A DNA stretch of 64,000 nucleotides from Shinella sp. SUS2 (GTDB lineage Bacteria > Pseudomonadota > Alphaproteobacteria > Rhizobiales > Rhizobiaceae): assembly GCF_001262505.1 (NCBI RefSeq), contig NZ_KQ410744.1, positions 1 through 64,000 of the forward strand, in the 5' to 3' direction. The notes beneath the pieces were generated by a model, which was not told the DNA's origin, searched no databases, and saw only the letters and a program-made list of their open reading frames with translations. Positions within the stretch are counted from its first letter, which is position 1. The number at the start of each line of letters is the position of its first letter. Shown here in pieces: positions 6,705-14,986 of the stretch. The position numbers and the translations under genes are program-made.

Positions 6705-9078
6705 CGTCGCCACGCTCAAGTCGCGCGAACTCACGCCGGAAACCTTTATTCCCTATGTGCGACATGTCGACGAAACGACGATCGCACTCGACTCCCGTAC
6801 GCTGATGGTCATGGTGGCGCTGGAAGGCGTGTCCTTCGAGACTGCCGATGTCCTCGACCTCAACGCGCTGCATCGCGATCTGAACACGCTCTATCGCAAC
6901 ATCGCGGATGAACGGCTTGCCTTGTGGACTCATCTCATTCGGCGTCGCGATCGTGATTATCCGGACGGAACGTTCGCAACATCTTTTTCGGCCGCGCTCA
7001 ACGAAAAGTACCGCGAGCGTATGGTCCGCGAGGATCTGTTCCGCAACGATCTGTACCTGACCGTCCTCTGGTCGCCGGCGCGCGATCCGGCGGACAAGGC
7101 CGCGAAGCTGCTATCTCGACTGCGGCAGCGAAGCCGTGCCGGCATCGAATTGGACGAGGAGGCGCTGAAGCAGCTTCAGGACAAACTCGTCGACGTTACT
7201 GCCGGCTTGAATCGCTTCGAGCCACGCGTGCTCTCTCTCTACAATCATGATGGACTGCTATTTTCCGAGCCGAGCGAGGTGCTTCACCAATTGGTCGGCG
7301 GCCGGCGCGAGCCGGTCCCGTTAACCGAGGGGCGGATTTCCTCGGCCATCTACTCCGACCGCGTCATCATCGGACGCGAGACGATCGAAATCCGCCATGA
7401 GGCGGAAAGCCGTTTTGCCGGCATGTTGAGCATCAAGGAATATCCCGCCCGCACCAGGACGGGAATGCTGGATGGCGTACTGACCAGTCCCTTCGAACTG
7501 ATCCTCTCGCAATCCTTCTGCTTCGCTTCGAAGGCGGACGCTCGGGTCATCATGGGCCGCAAGCAGAACCAGTTGGTCAGCAGCGGCGACAAGGCGGCTT
7601 CGCAGATCGGCGAGCTCGATGACGCCATGGACGATCTGGAATCGAACCGGTTCGTGCTCGGCGAGCATCACCTGACGCTCGCCGTCTTCGCCGCCTCGGT
7701 CAAGGAATTGACGGACAATCTAGCCAAGGCCCGTGCCAGCCTGACCAACGGCGGGGCGGTCGTGGCGCGCGAGGATCTCGGTCTCGAGTCCGCCTGGTGG
7801 GCACAGTTGCCGGGCAACTTCCGCTACCGCGCCCGATCCGGCGCGATAACCTCCCGCAACTTCGCGGCCCTTTCACCCTTCCACTCCTATCCCATCGGGC
7901 AGAAGGACGGCAACGAATGGGGACCGGCTGTCGCGTTGCTCAAGACGGCGTCAGGCTCGCCCTACTACTTCAACCTCCACCACGGTGATCTCGGCAACAC
8001 CTTAATGTGCGGCCCGTCCGGCGCCGGCAAAACCGTGATCGTCAACTTCATGCTGTCGCAGCTCGAAAAACACGATCCGCACGTCGTGTTCTTCGACAAG
8101 GACCGCGGCGCGGACCTTTATGTCCGCGCCGCCGGTGGCACCTATCTCCCCCTCAAGAATGGCACTCCCACTGGCTGCGCTCCCCTCAAGGCCCTCGACC
8201 TCACACCGGAGAACAAGGTCTTTCTGACCCGTTGGGTCGGAAAGCTTGTCGGGTCCGGCACGAGGGAGCTGAGCGTCACCGAACTTCGCGATATCGCCGG
8301 CGCCGTCGACGGACTTGCCGATCTGCCGACAGAGCAACGGACGATCGGCGCCCTGCGGACCTTCCTCAACAACACGGACCTGGAGGGGATTGCGGCGAGG
8401 CTGCGGCGCTGGGAAAGGGGCGGGCCGCTCGGCTGGGTCTTCGACAATGTCATCGAGAATATCGGTTTCGGCGATTTGGGAGGCAACGGTAAGTTCATCG
8501 GCTACGACATGACGGACTTCCTCGACAATGAGGAAATTCGCACCCCGCTGATGGCGTACCTCTTTCATCGCGTGGAGCAGCTGATCGACGGTCGCCGGAT
8601 CATCATCGTCATCGACGAATTCTGGAAAGCATTGCAGGACGAGGGCTTCCGCGACCTCGCACAGAACAAGCTGAAGACGATCCGCAAGCAGAACGGGCTT
8701 ATGCTGTTCGCCACGCAGAGCCTGCGCGACGCACTGATATCGCCGATCGCGCACACGATCATCGAGCAATGCCCGACGCAGATCTTTCTGCCAAACTCCC
8801 GCGGCAACCGTGCCGACTATGTGGAGGGGTTCAAGCTCACGGAACGCGAATACGAATTGATCGCCCGCGAACTCTCCGTCGAGAGCCGGCGGTTTGTGTT
8901 GAAGCAGGGACATAACAGCGTCGTCGCCGAACTGAATCTCAACGGCTTCGACGACGAACTCGCGATCCTCTCCGGCCGTACGGCCAATGTCGAGCTGCTC
9001 GACGCGATCCGCGGTGAAGTCGGTAACGATCCAAAAGACTGGCTTCCCGTTTTCCAGGCAAGAAGGAGCGCAAGCTGA
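6697..9078 (+). CDS. virB4: VirB4 secretion ATPase
   Basis: A 793 aa ATPase of the VirB4/CagE family, which energises pilus and channel assembly at the inner membrane. Walker A GPSGAGKT is at about residues 439-446, and Walker B ends in IIIVIDEFW with the acidic pair near 640. The N-terminal CagE_TrbE domain is intact. The ATG at 6697 is preferred over an in-frame TTG at 6676 because GAAAGG lies about 10 bp before it and it gives the usual N-terminus. The stop overlaps the virB5 start by 1 bp. Confidence 0.95.
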   Translation: MPSVATLKSRELTPETFIPYVRHVDETTIALDSRTLMVMVALEGVSFETADVLDLNALHRDLNTLYRNIADERLALWTHLIRRRDRDYPDGTFATSFSAALNEKYRERMVREDLFRNDLYLTVLWSPARDPADKAAKLLSRLRQRSRAGIELDEEALKQLQDKLVDVTAGLNRFEPRVLSLYNHDGLLFSEPSEVLHQLVGGRREPVPLTEGRISSAIYSDRVIIGRETIEIRHEAESRFAGMLSIKEYPARTRTGMLDGVLTSPFELILSQSFCFASKADARVIMGRKQNQLVSSGDKAASQIGELDDAMDDLESNRFVLGEHHLTLAVFAASVKELTDNLAKARASLTNGGAVVAREDLGLESAWWAQLPGNFRYRARSGAITSRNFAALSPFHSYPIGQKDGNEWGPAVALLKTASGSPYYFNLHHGDLGNTLMCGPSGAGKTVIVNFMLSQLEKHDPHVVFFDKDRGADLYVRAAGGTYLPLKNGTPTGCAPLKALDLTPENKVFLTRWVGKLVGSGTRELSVTELRDIAGAVDGLADLPTEQRTIGALRTFLNNTDLEGIAARLRRWERGGPLGWVFDNVIENIGFGDLGGNGKFIGYDMTDFLDNEEIRTPLMAYLFHRVEQLIDGRRIIIVIDEFWKALQDEGFRDLAQNKLKTIRKQNGLMLFATQSLRDALISPIAHTIIEQCPTQIFLPNSRGNRADYVEGFKLTEREYELIARELSVESRRFVLKQGHNSVVAELNLNGFDDELAILSGRTANVELLDAIRGEVGNDPKDWLPVFQARRSAS

Positions 9079-9776
9079 TGGCATCCTATAGACTTCATGG
9101 CGCGGCGCTCGCGGCAGTGCTTGTCCTTTCCGCCGGCGGCGCGTCGGGGCAGGGGATTCCGGTCATTGACCAGACGGCAATCCTAAAACACATCGAGAGC
9201 ATCGCGCGCTTGAATGACCAGTTGGAGGCCTTGCACAAGCAGATCGAGCAGGCCCAAGAGCTCTACGGTTCCCTCAACAAGCTGACCGACATGGCTGACG
9301 TCGCGAGCGTGCTCAACGACCCGGCGATCCGCAAGGCGCTTCCATCGGATTTCGCCGCCATCGAGGGGCTGCTCAAGGGCGATGGAACAGGCGTGTTCAA
9401 GGACTCCGCCTCGAAGTTCCTGGAAGGGAACTCCACCTATCGTACCGACGCCGACGATTTCTACGCCAAGGAACTCGCGCGCGTACAGAACAAAAACGCG
9501 GGTCAGATGAGCCTCGGACAGCAGATTTACGACGCTGCCACCAAGCGCATCGACGGGATCGACCAGCTTCGTGAAAAGATTTCGACGGCAAGCGATGCCA
9601 AGGACATCGCCGACCTGCAGGCGCGGTTGCAGGCCGAGCAGGCGTTTCTCCAGACCGACGTGCTGCGGATGGAAGGTCTGCGCATGGTGCAGCAGGCGCA
9701 GAACCAGGTCGATGAACAGCGCAAGGCCGAGGACTGGCGCCAGCGCATGGATGCGATGAAGGCGGCGCTGCAATGA
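9078..9776 (+). CDS. virB5: VirB5 minor pilin
   Basis: A 232 aa exported protein with a signal peptide (cleavage near GGASGQG). The alpha-helical body with heptad-like regions (about residues 30-60 and 150-225) is typical of VirB5/TraC pilus-tip proteins. The N-terminal helix LNDQLEALHKQIEQAQELYG matches the family. VirB5 is thought to sit at the pilus tip and contact the recipient. It overlaps virB4 by 1 bp and the following lipoprotein gene by 4 bp. Confidence 0.85.
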   Translation: MASYRLHGAALAAVLVLSAGGASGQGIPVIDQTAILKHIESIARLNDQLEALHKQIEQAQELYGSLNKLTDMADVASVLNDPAIRKALPSDFAAIEGLLKGDGTGVFKDSASKFLEGNSTYRTDADDFYAKELARVQNKNAGQMSLGQQIYDAATKRIDGIDQLREKISTASDAKDIADLQARLQAEQAFLQTDVLRMEGLRMVQQAQNQVDEQRKAEDWRQRMDAMKAALQ

Positions 9777-9997
9777 GGCGATCTCCCTTTCTTGCCGTGC
9801 TCCTTCTCCTCGCGGCCTGCTCCGAGCAGTCCTATTCCGTCGACCAACTGACCGCCGACGAAGCACTGCTGTCCCGGATCATGGCGGAGTGCCGTAACAA
9901 TCCGGGCGAACTGCGCGGCTCTGCCAATTGCCAGAACGCGGAAGCGGCCGACGGGAAGCTCCGCCTTGAAAAGATGCGCAAGGCGTTGGGAGGCTGA
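9773..9997 (+). CDS. EexN-like entry-exclusion lipoprotein
   Basis: A 74 aa lipoprotein precursor with lipobox LLAAC (modified Cys at about residue 16). The mature part has two further cysteines in the EexN-like arrangement (MAECRNNPGELRGSANCQNAEAA). Such proteins, encoded between virB5 and virB6 as in pKM101-type systems, block redundant transfer between like cells. Its presence is good evidence that this cassette is, or was, a conjugation apparatus rather than purely an effector exporter. It overlaps virB5 by 4 bp. Confidence 0.75.
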   Translation: MRRSPFLAVLLLLAACSEQSYSVDQLTADEALLSRIMAECRNNPGELRGSANCQNAEAADGKLRLEKMRKALGG

Positions 9998-10002
9998 AAC
10001 CC

Positions 10003-10938
10003 ATGTATCAGGTGTTCGAGTTCGTCGACGGACAGTTCAAGCGCCCGTTGGAAATGTTTGTCTCCGAGGGGACGTCGAACATTGCCGAATGGGTGACCGG
10101 CCCGCTAACGGCAGCCGTGACGCTTTACGTCATTCTGTACGGTTATCTTGTGCTGCGCGGCTCCGTGCAGGAACCGGTTCTGGAATTTGCTTTCCGGGCG
10201 ATCAAGCTCGCGATCATTGTCCTGCTCGTAAAAAACGGCGGCGAGTACCAGACCTATGTCACGAACGTCTTCTTCGATATCCTGCCGCGTGAGATCGCAC
10301 AGGCTTTGAACACCGGCACGACGCCCAGCGCCAGCACATTCGATAGTCTGCTCGACAAGGGCCAGGCTTCGGCAACCGACATCTGGTCACGCGCGTCATG
10401 GCCGGTCGACATCGTCACGGGTGTCGGCGGCATGATGGTGATCGGTGTCAGTTTTCTGGTCGCCGGTATCGGCTACGTCGTCTCGCTCTATGCTCGGCTG
10501 GCCCTTGCCATCGTGCTGGCCATCGGGCCGATTTTCATCGCACTGGCTATGTTCCAGTCGACGCGGCGCTTCACCGAGGCCTGGATTGGCCAGCTCGCCA
10601 ACTTCGCGATCCTTCAGGTCCTCGTCGTGGCTGTCGGCGCGTTGCTGATCTCCTGCCTCGATTCCACCTTCACGGCGATCGATGCCTATACTGACGTCCT
10701 TATGCGGCCGATCGCACTTTGCGCCATCGGCATTGCTGCCCTGTATGTGTTCTACCAGCTGCCGACGATCGCTTCCGCGCTGGCGTCCGGCGGCGCGTCG
10801 CTGGCCTACGGCCACGGCGCCGCACGCGATGCGCATGAGGGCGTGCTCGCCAAGGGGACTCGCTCCGCAGGTCGGATGGTTGGCCGCGCCGCGCGCCTCG
10901 CCGGCAGTGCGTTCGGCTCGAGAAGCGTCGGTGCATGA
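10003..10938 (+). CDS. virB6: VirB6 polytopic inner-membrane channel protein
   Basis: A 311 aa protein of the TrbL/VirB6 family. It has at least five hydrophobic helices, with the central periplasmic loop (about residues 85-130) and the conserved segment with Arg-Leu-Ala-Leu-Ala and GPIFIALAMF (about 165-185). The C-terminal tail is Gly/Ala/Arg-rich. VirB6 forms part of the inner-membrane channel. The gene starts 5 bp after the EexN-like gene; the ATG has only a weak ribosome site. Confidence 0.88.
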   Translation: MYQVFEFVDGQFKRPLEMFVSEGTSNIAEWVTGPLTAAVTLYVILYGYLVLRGSVQEPVLEFAFRAIKLAIIVLLVKNGGEYQTYVTNVFFDILPREIAQALNTGTTPSASTFDSLLDKGQASATDIWSRASWPVDIVTGVGGMMVIGVSFLVAGIGYVVSLYARLALAIVLAIGPIFIALAMFQSTRRFTEAWIGQLANFAILQVLVVAVGALLISCLDSTFTAIDAYTDVLMRPIALCAIGIAALYVFYQLPTIASALASGGASLAYGHGAARDAHEGVLAKGTRSAGRMVGRAARLAGSAFGSRSVGA

Positions 10939-10970
10939 GCGCCGCTCAATAATAAGAAAAGGCCCGTCAT

Positions 10971-11237
10971 ATGATCAAGACCACCGTACTTCTTGCCATA
11001 CTTGTTGCACTCGGAGGGTGCGCTTCGCTGACCTATTCGCTCCCCAAATGCGACGGCTATTCTCGCCGGCCGTTGAATCGGGCGATGTGGGAATGGGAAG
11101 GTGACAGCAAGTTGAAGTCACAGCAGTCGGATCGGCGACCGTCAACCTCGGCCACGCCTTATGCTGAGGAGGGCACGGAACCGACCGCATTCGCCCACCT
11201 TGATATCGACGGCTCCCAACGCCGTTGCGCGGGGTGA
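10971..11237 (+). CDS. virB7: VirB7-like lipoprotein
   Basis: An 88 aa lipoprotein precursor with lipobox LGGC (Cys at residue 17) placed exactly where virB7 lies between virB6 and virB8. VirB7 anchors the outer-membrane core together with VirB9. VirB7 proteins are too short and variable for firm sequence recognition, and this one is longer than many. The mature region has two further Cys (KCDGYSRRP and near the C-terminus). The call is by position and lipobox. AAGAAAAGG precedes the ATG. Confidence 0.6.
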   Translation: MIKTTVLLAILVALGGCASLTYSLPKCDGYSRRPLNRAMWEWEGDSKLKSQQSDRRPSTSATPYAEEGTEPTAFAHLDIDGSQRRCAG

Positions 11238-11241
11238 CGGC

Positions 11242-11913
11242 ATGGTTTCGACAGATAACCTCAAGAGCTACTTCGAAAAGGCCCGGCGGTTCGATCAGGA
11301 TCGAATGATGCAGATCGAGCGGTCGAACCGGATCGCCTGGTCGATTGCCATCGCCGCCGGCGTCATCGCAGGCGTTTCCGTCTTCGCGGTCGCTGGCCTT
11401 ACGCCGTTGAAGACCGTAGAGCCCTTCGTCGTGCGCGTTGATAATTCGACGGGCATCGTCGATGTGGTGTCGGCGCTGACTTCCACGGCCGGAACCTATG
11501 ACGAGGCCGTGACCAAATATTTCGCGGCTAAATATGTTCGCGCGCGCGAAGGCTACGTCTGGAGCGAGGCAAAGGAGAACTTCCGCACGATCGCGCTGCT
11601 GTCAACGCAAGCCGAGCAGGCCCGGTTCTCCGCCATCTATCGCGGGAGCAATCCGGAATCCCCGCAGAACACGTACAGCCGCGCCGCAACGGCAAGGATC
11701 AACATCGCCTCGATCTCACTGATCAATCAAAACGTGATCTCGGTTCGCTACATGCGGACCGTCACCCGAGGAGACGAGGTTCGCACGTCCCATTGGGTCG
11801 CGACCCTCACCTATTCCTATGCCAATGCCCCGATGTCATCGACGGACCGGCTGGTGAACCCACTTGGTTTCGCGGTTAGCGAATACCGCGCCGATCCGGA
11901 GGCTATCAATTGA
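11242..11913 (+). CDS. virB8: VirB8 core-complex nucleation protein
   Basis: A 223 aa bitopic inner-membrane protein. It has a short cytoplasmic N-terminus (YFEKARRFDQDRMMQIERSN), one membrane helix at about residues 31-52 and a periplasmic NTF2-like domain (KTVEPFVVRVDNSTGIVDV onward). VirB8 nucleates assembly of VirB9 and VirB10. The ATG at 11242 lies 4 bp after the virB7-like stop and gives the usual N-terminus; a start further upstream in frame would overlap virB7. The stop overlaps the virB9 TTG. Confidence 0.9.
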   Translation: MVSTDNLKSYFEKARRFDQDRMMQIERSNRIAWSIAIAAGVIAGVSVFAVAGLTPLKTVEPFVVRVDNSTGIVDVVSALTSTAGTYDEAVTKYFAAKYVRAREGYVWSEAKENFRTIALLSTQAEQARFSAIYRGSNPESPQNTYSRAATARINIASISLINQNVISVRYMRTVTRGDEVRTSHWVATLTYSYANAPMSSTDRLVNPLGFAVSEYRADPEAIN

Positions 11914-12764
11914 ATTGCAAGATCATCGTCGCCGCGGCTCTCCTTATGGGGTCCGCCTCCACGTCTTTTGCACTCGATATCCCACGCGGCGCATCCCAGG
12001 ATAGTCGTGTCAGGTTCGTGAACTACCAGCCCTACAATATCATCAGGATTGTCGGCACACTGCGCTCTTCCGTGCAGGTCGAGTTCGCAGCCGATGAGGA
12101 GATCGCCCATGTTGCGCTCGGCAACAGCGTCGCCTGGGAGGTGGCGCCGGCCGGCAACATCCTGTTCCTGAAGCCACGCGAGCATCAGCCGGTCACGAAC
12201 ATTTCCGTGGTGACGACGCGCCGGGACGGCTCGACGCGCAGCTATCAGATGGAGCTCACGGTCCGCGACGGCTCCGTTGAGGTCGGGCAGAACACCTACT
12301 TCTATGTCAAGTTCCGCTATCCCGGTGACGAGGCCGAACAGCGCCGGCGGCAGGCCTCGGCCCGCGCGCTCGCGAACCAGGCGAAGGAAGCCGACAATGT
12401 GCTTGCGCTTCATGAAGCCTATGGGCCGCGCAACTGGCGCTATTCGGCACAGGGTGCCCAGGCCCTTGAACCGCAGAGCGTTTATGACAACGGCAAGGTC
12501 ACGACCTTTGCTTTCGTCGGCAATCAGGAAATGCCCGCCATCTACATGGAAAACTCCGATGGCTCCGAGAGCCTGGTTCCGAAATCCGTCGATGGCAACC
12601 TTGTGATGGTGCACGCAATCAGCCGCAAGTTCATCCTGCGTCGGGGCAAGGACGTGCTGTGCGTCTTCAACGAGGCCTACGACCGCGTCGGCATCAATCC
12701 GGACACCAACACGACCTCGCCGTCGGTCGAACGCATCGTGAAGACCGATGGCGCCGATCAGTAG
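11910..12764 (+). CDS. virB9: VirB9 outer-membrane core protein
   Basis: A 284 aa exported protein with a signal peptide (about residues 1-22, ending near STSFA) and the VirB9/CagX/TrbG beta domains. Conserved features include DSRVRFVNYQPYNIIRI and the C-terminal RKFILRRGKDVLCVFNEAYD. It pairs with VirB7 and VirB10 in the outer-membrane ring. The start is a TTG overlapping the virB8 stop by 4 bp (TTGA); no better start precedes the signal peptide. Confidence 0.9.
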   Translation: MNCKIIVAAALLMGSASTSFALDIPRGASQDSRVRFVNYQPYNIIRIVGTLRSSVQVEFAADEEIAHVALGNSVAWEVAPAGNILFLKPREHQPVTNISVVTTRRDGSTRSYQMELTVRDGSVEVGQNTYFYVKFRYPGDEAEQRRRQASARALANQAKEADNVLALHEAYGPRNWRYSAQGAQALEPQSVYDNGKVTTFAFVGNQEMPAIYMENSDGSESLVPKSVDGNLVMVHAISRKFILRRGKDVLCVFNEAYDRVGINPDTNTTSPSVERIVKTDGADQ

Positions 12765-12777
12765 GGAAGGGGAGGCT

Positions 12778-13950
12778 ATGGCCCAGGAAGATGAAACCCG
12801 CATTCCCGGTGAGCGGGCCGAAACGGTCACAGGCCGGCGCATCGACAACAGTCCCGTCCTGAAGCGAGGTGCGGTGGCGCTCGCGGTCGTGGCATTCGTC
12901 GGATTCGCCCTCTGGTCGACAAGCGGGAAAAAGGCCAAAGACGACAGCGCACAGCCGGAACGCATTGTCATCCGTCAAACAACACCATTCGAGGCAGCGA
13001 AGGAGAAGGCCGAGCCGGAGCAGACGGTCCCGGAAGTGAAGCTCCCGACGCCGGTTGTGGAACCTGTTGCCGAGGCGAAGGATGAATTGCTCGACTCCGC
13101 CCGTCGCGCGCCGGTCATGGCCTTCAGCGGCAGCCAGAAGAATGCCACGCAACGCCGGGAGGGGGATAGCTCGGAGACGAGCGCGAACAGCAATTTCCTG
13201 CCCCTCGACGGCAACATGATGAGCCAGAACCAAGAAAATAGCGATCAGCAGCGCTTCGACGGACTGCTGCGGCCGACGAAACTCGAAGGATCACGCGCTG
13301 GGACGCTTGGCAATCGTGACTTCATCGTCGCAATGGGGACGTCGATCCCCTGCGTGCTCGAAACCGCGCTCGCGTCTGACCAACCCGGATTCAGCAGCTG
13401 CGTGATCAATCGAGACGTTCTCTCTGACAACGGCAGGGTCGTCCTCATGGAGAAGGGCACCCAGGTCGTGGGTGAATATCGAGGCGGGCTGCAACGGGGG
13501 CAGAAGCGACTGTTCGTCCTATGGAACCGCGCCAAAACGCCGAAGGGGGTGATCGTCACGCTTGCGTCTCCCGCGACCGATGCGCTCGGCCGCGCCGGCA
13601 TCGACGGCTATGTCGACACCCATTGGTGGGAACGGTTCGGCAGTGCCCTGCTTCTCTCCATCGTCGGCGATGCGACGACCTACGCGAACAGCCGGGTTCA
13701 GGATAGTGACGTCGATGCGCAAAACACGACCAGCGCGGGGCAGCAGGCTGCCGCGATCGCCGTCGAGCAATCCATCAACATCGCGCCAACGCTGAACAAG
13801 CACCAGGGCGAGCTCGTCTCCATTTTTGTCGCTCGCGATCTGGACTTCTCCGGGATCTATCGCCTGCGTGTGACAGAGCCGAGGAACCGCATTCTCGATC
13901 GAGCGGTGCTGGGGAATTTCGCGCCCGACTCGAAGCTAGTAACGAAGTAG
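12778..13950 (+). CDS. virB10: VirB10 envelope-spanning core protein
   Basis: A 390 aa protein with a cytoplasmic N-terminus, one membrane helix at about residues 31-47 (GAVALAVVAFVGFALW), a charged and Pro-containing periplasmic linker, and the C-terminal TrbI/VirB10 beta-barrel domain (from about residue 165, with FIVAMGTSIPCVLET and VVGEYRGGLQRGQKRLFVLW). VirB10 transmits energy from the ATPases to the outer-membrane pore. The ATG at 12778 has GGAAGGGGAGG directly upstream and is chosen over a start inside virB9. Confidence 0.93.
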   Translation: MAQEDETRIPGERAETVTGRRIDNSPVLKRGAVALAVVAFVGFALWSTSGKKAKDDSAQPERIVIRQTTPFEAAKEKAEPEQTVPEVKLPTPVVEPVAEAKDELLDSARRAPVMAFSGSQKNATQRREGDSSETSANSNFLPLDGNMMSQNQENSDQQRFDGLLRPTKLEGSRAGTLGNRDFIVAMGTSIPCVLETALASDQPGFSSCVINRDVLSDNGRVVLMEKGTQVVGEYRGGLQRGQKRLFVLWNRAKTPKGVIVTLASPATDALGRAGIDGYVDTHWWERFGSALLLSIVGDATTYANSRVQDSDVDAQNTTSAGQQAAAIAVEQSINIAPTLNKHQGELVSIFVARDLDFSGIYRLRVTEPRNRILDRAVLGNFAPDSKLVTK

Positions 13951-13958
13951 GCAGGGCG

Positions 13959-14975
13959 ATGACGGAAGCTCAGGATGCGGCGGTTGTTCGTGAGTTGCTG
14001 AAACCGATTTCGGTGTTCCTGCAGGATACCTCACTCTATGAGGTGATCGTCAATCGGCCCGGGCAGGTGCTGACGGAAGGACCCGGTGGTTGGCGGACCC
14101 ATGATCTTCAGGAGCTTACCTTCGACAAACTCATGCGCCTTGCCCGGGCCGTCGCCAGCTTTTCCCACCAGTCCATCGACGAACGCCGGCCGATCCTGTC
14201 CGCGACTCTTCCGGGAGATGAGCGCATCCAGATTGTCATCCCTCCTGCAACGTCGAAAGGCACGGTCAGCCTCACGATCCGCAAGCCGTCCTCCGTCGAC
14301 TTTACACTCGACGATCTGGAGAAAAGACAATTCTTCGCAGGTACCCGAACCGCCGAGGCGGATGCGCCAAGTGACGATAGTGAATTGCGCAGTCTCTACC
14401 GCAATGGTCAGGTCAAGGAGTTCTTGCGACAGGCGGTGGTTTCCCGGAAGAACATCATAATTTCGGGAGCGACGGGATCCGCGAAGACAACGCTCTCTAA
14501 GGCCTTGATAAAACACATTCCGGACGATGAGCGGATCATTTCGATAGAGGACACACCGGAACTCCTCATCCCACAACCCAATCATGTGCGACTATTCTAT
14601 TCGAAAGACCAACAAGGACTGTCCCATGCAGGGCCTAAAGAACTTTTGGAATCCAGCCTCCGCATGCGTCCCGACCGCATCCTCTTGCAGGAACTTCGCG
14701 ACGGAACCGCCTTCTATTATGTTCGAAACGTCAACTCCGGCCATCCTGGTTCCATTACGACTGTCCATGCCGATTCCGTCGCGCTCGCCTTCGAACAGCT
14801 GACGCTCCTGATAAAAGAGTCAGATGCAGGTCGAGATATTGAGCGCACCGAAATCTTGAACTTGCTGAGAGCATCGATCGACGTCGTTGTTCAATGCAAG
14901 CGTTTTGGCGGGGCGTTCCGAGCCACCGAGCTATATTTTGGCAGCATGCTTTATTTGCAAGCATCACCAAGCTGA
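13959..14975 (+). CDS. virB11: VirB11 secretion ATPase with variant P-loop
   Basis: A 338 aa hexameric traffic ATPase of the VirB11/GspE family. It has the N-terminal domain (LYEVIVNRPGQ), P-loop at residues 170-177, Asp box (ERIISIEDTPEL), Walker B (RPDRILLQELRDG) and His box (NSGHPGSITTVHAD). The P-loop reads GATGSAKT: the Gly immediately before the catalytic Lys, nearly invariant in the family, is Ala (residue 175). The length is normal. The last 10-15 residues look unusual and end 11 bp before the terminal repeat of an IS701 remnant. It is the last gene of the cassette; no virD4 follows. Confidence 0.9.
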   Translation: MTEAQDAAVVRELLKPISVFLQDTSLYEVIVNRPGQVLTEGPGGWRTHDLQELTFDKLMRLARAVASFSHQSIDERRPILSATLPGDERIQIVIPPATSKGTVSLTIRKPSSVDFTLDDLEKRQFFAGTRTAEADAPSDDSELRSLYRNGQVKEFLRQAVVSRKNIIISGATGSAKTTLSKALIKHIPDDERIISIEDTPELLIPQPNHVRLFYSKDQQGLSHAGPKELLESSLRMRPDRILLQELRDGTAFYYVRNVNSGHPGSITTVHADSVALAFEQLTLLIKESDAGRDIERTEILNLLRASIDVVVQCKRFGGAFRATELYFGSMLYLQASPS

Positions 14976-14986
14976 TAGGTCTAGAT

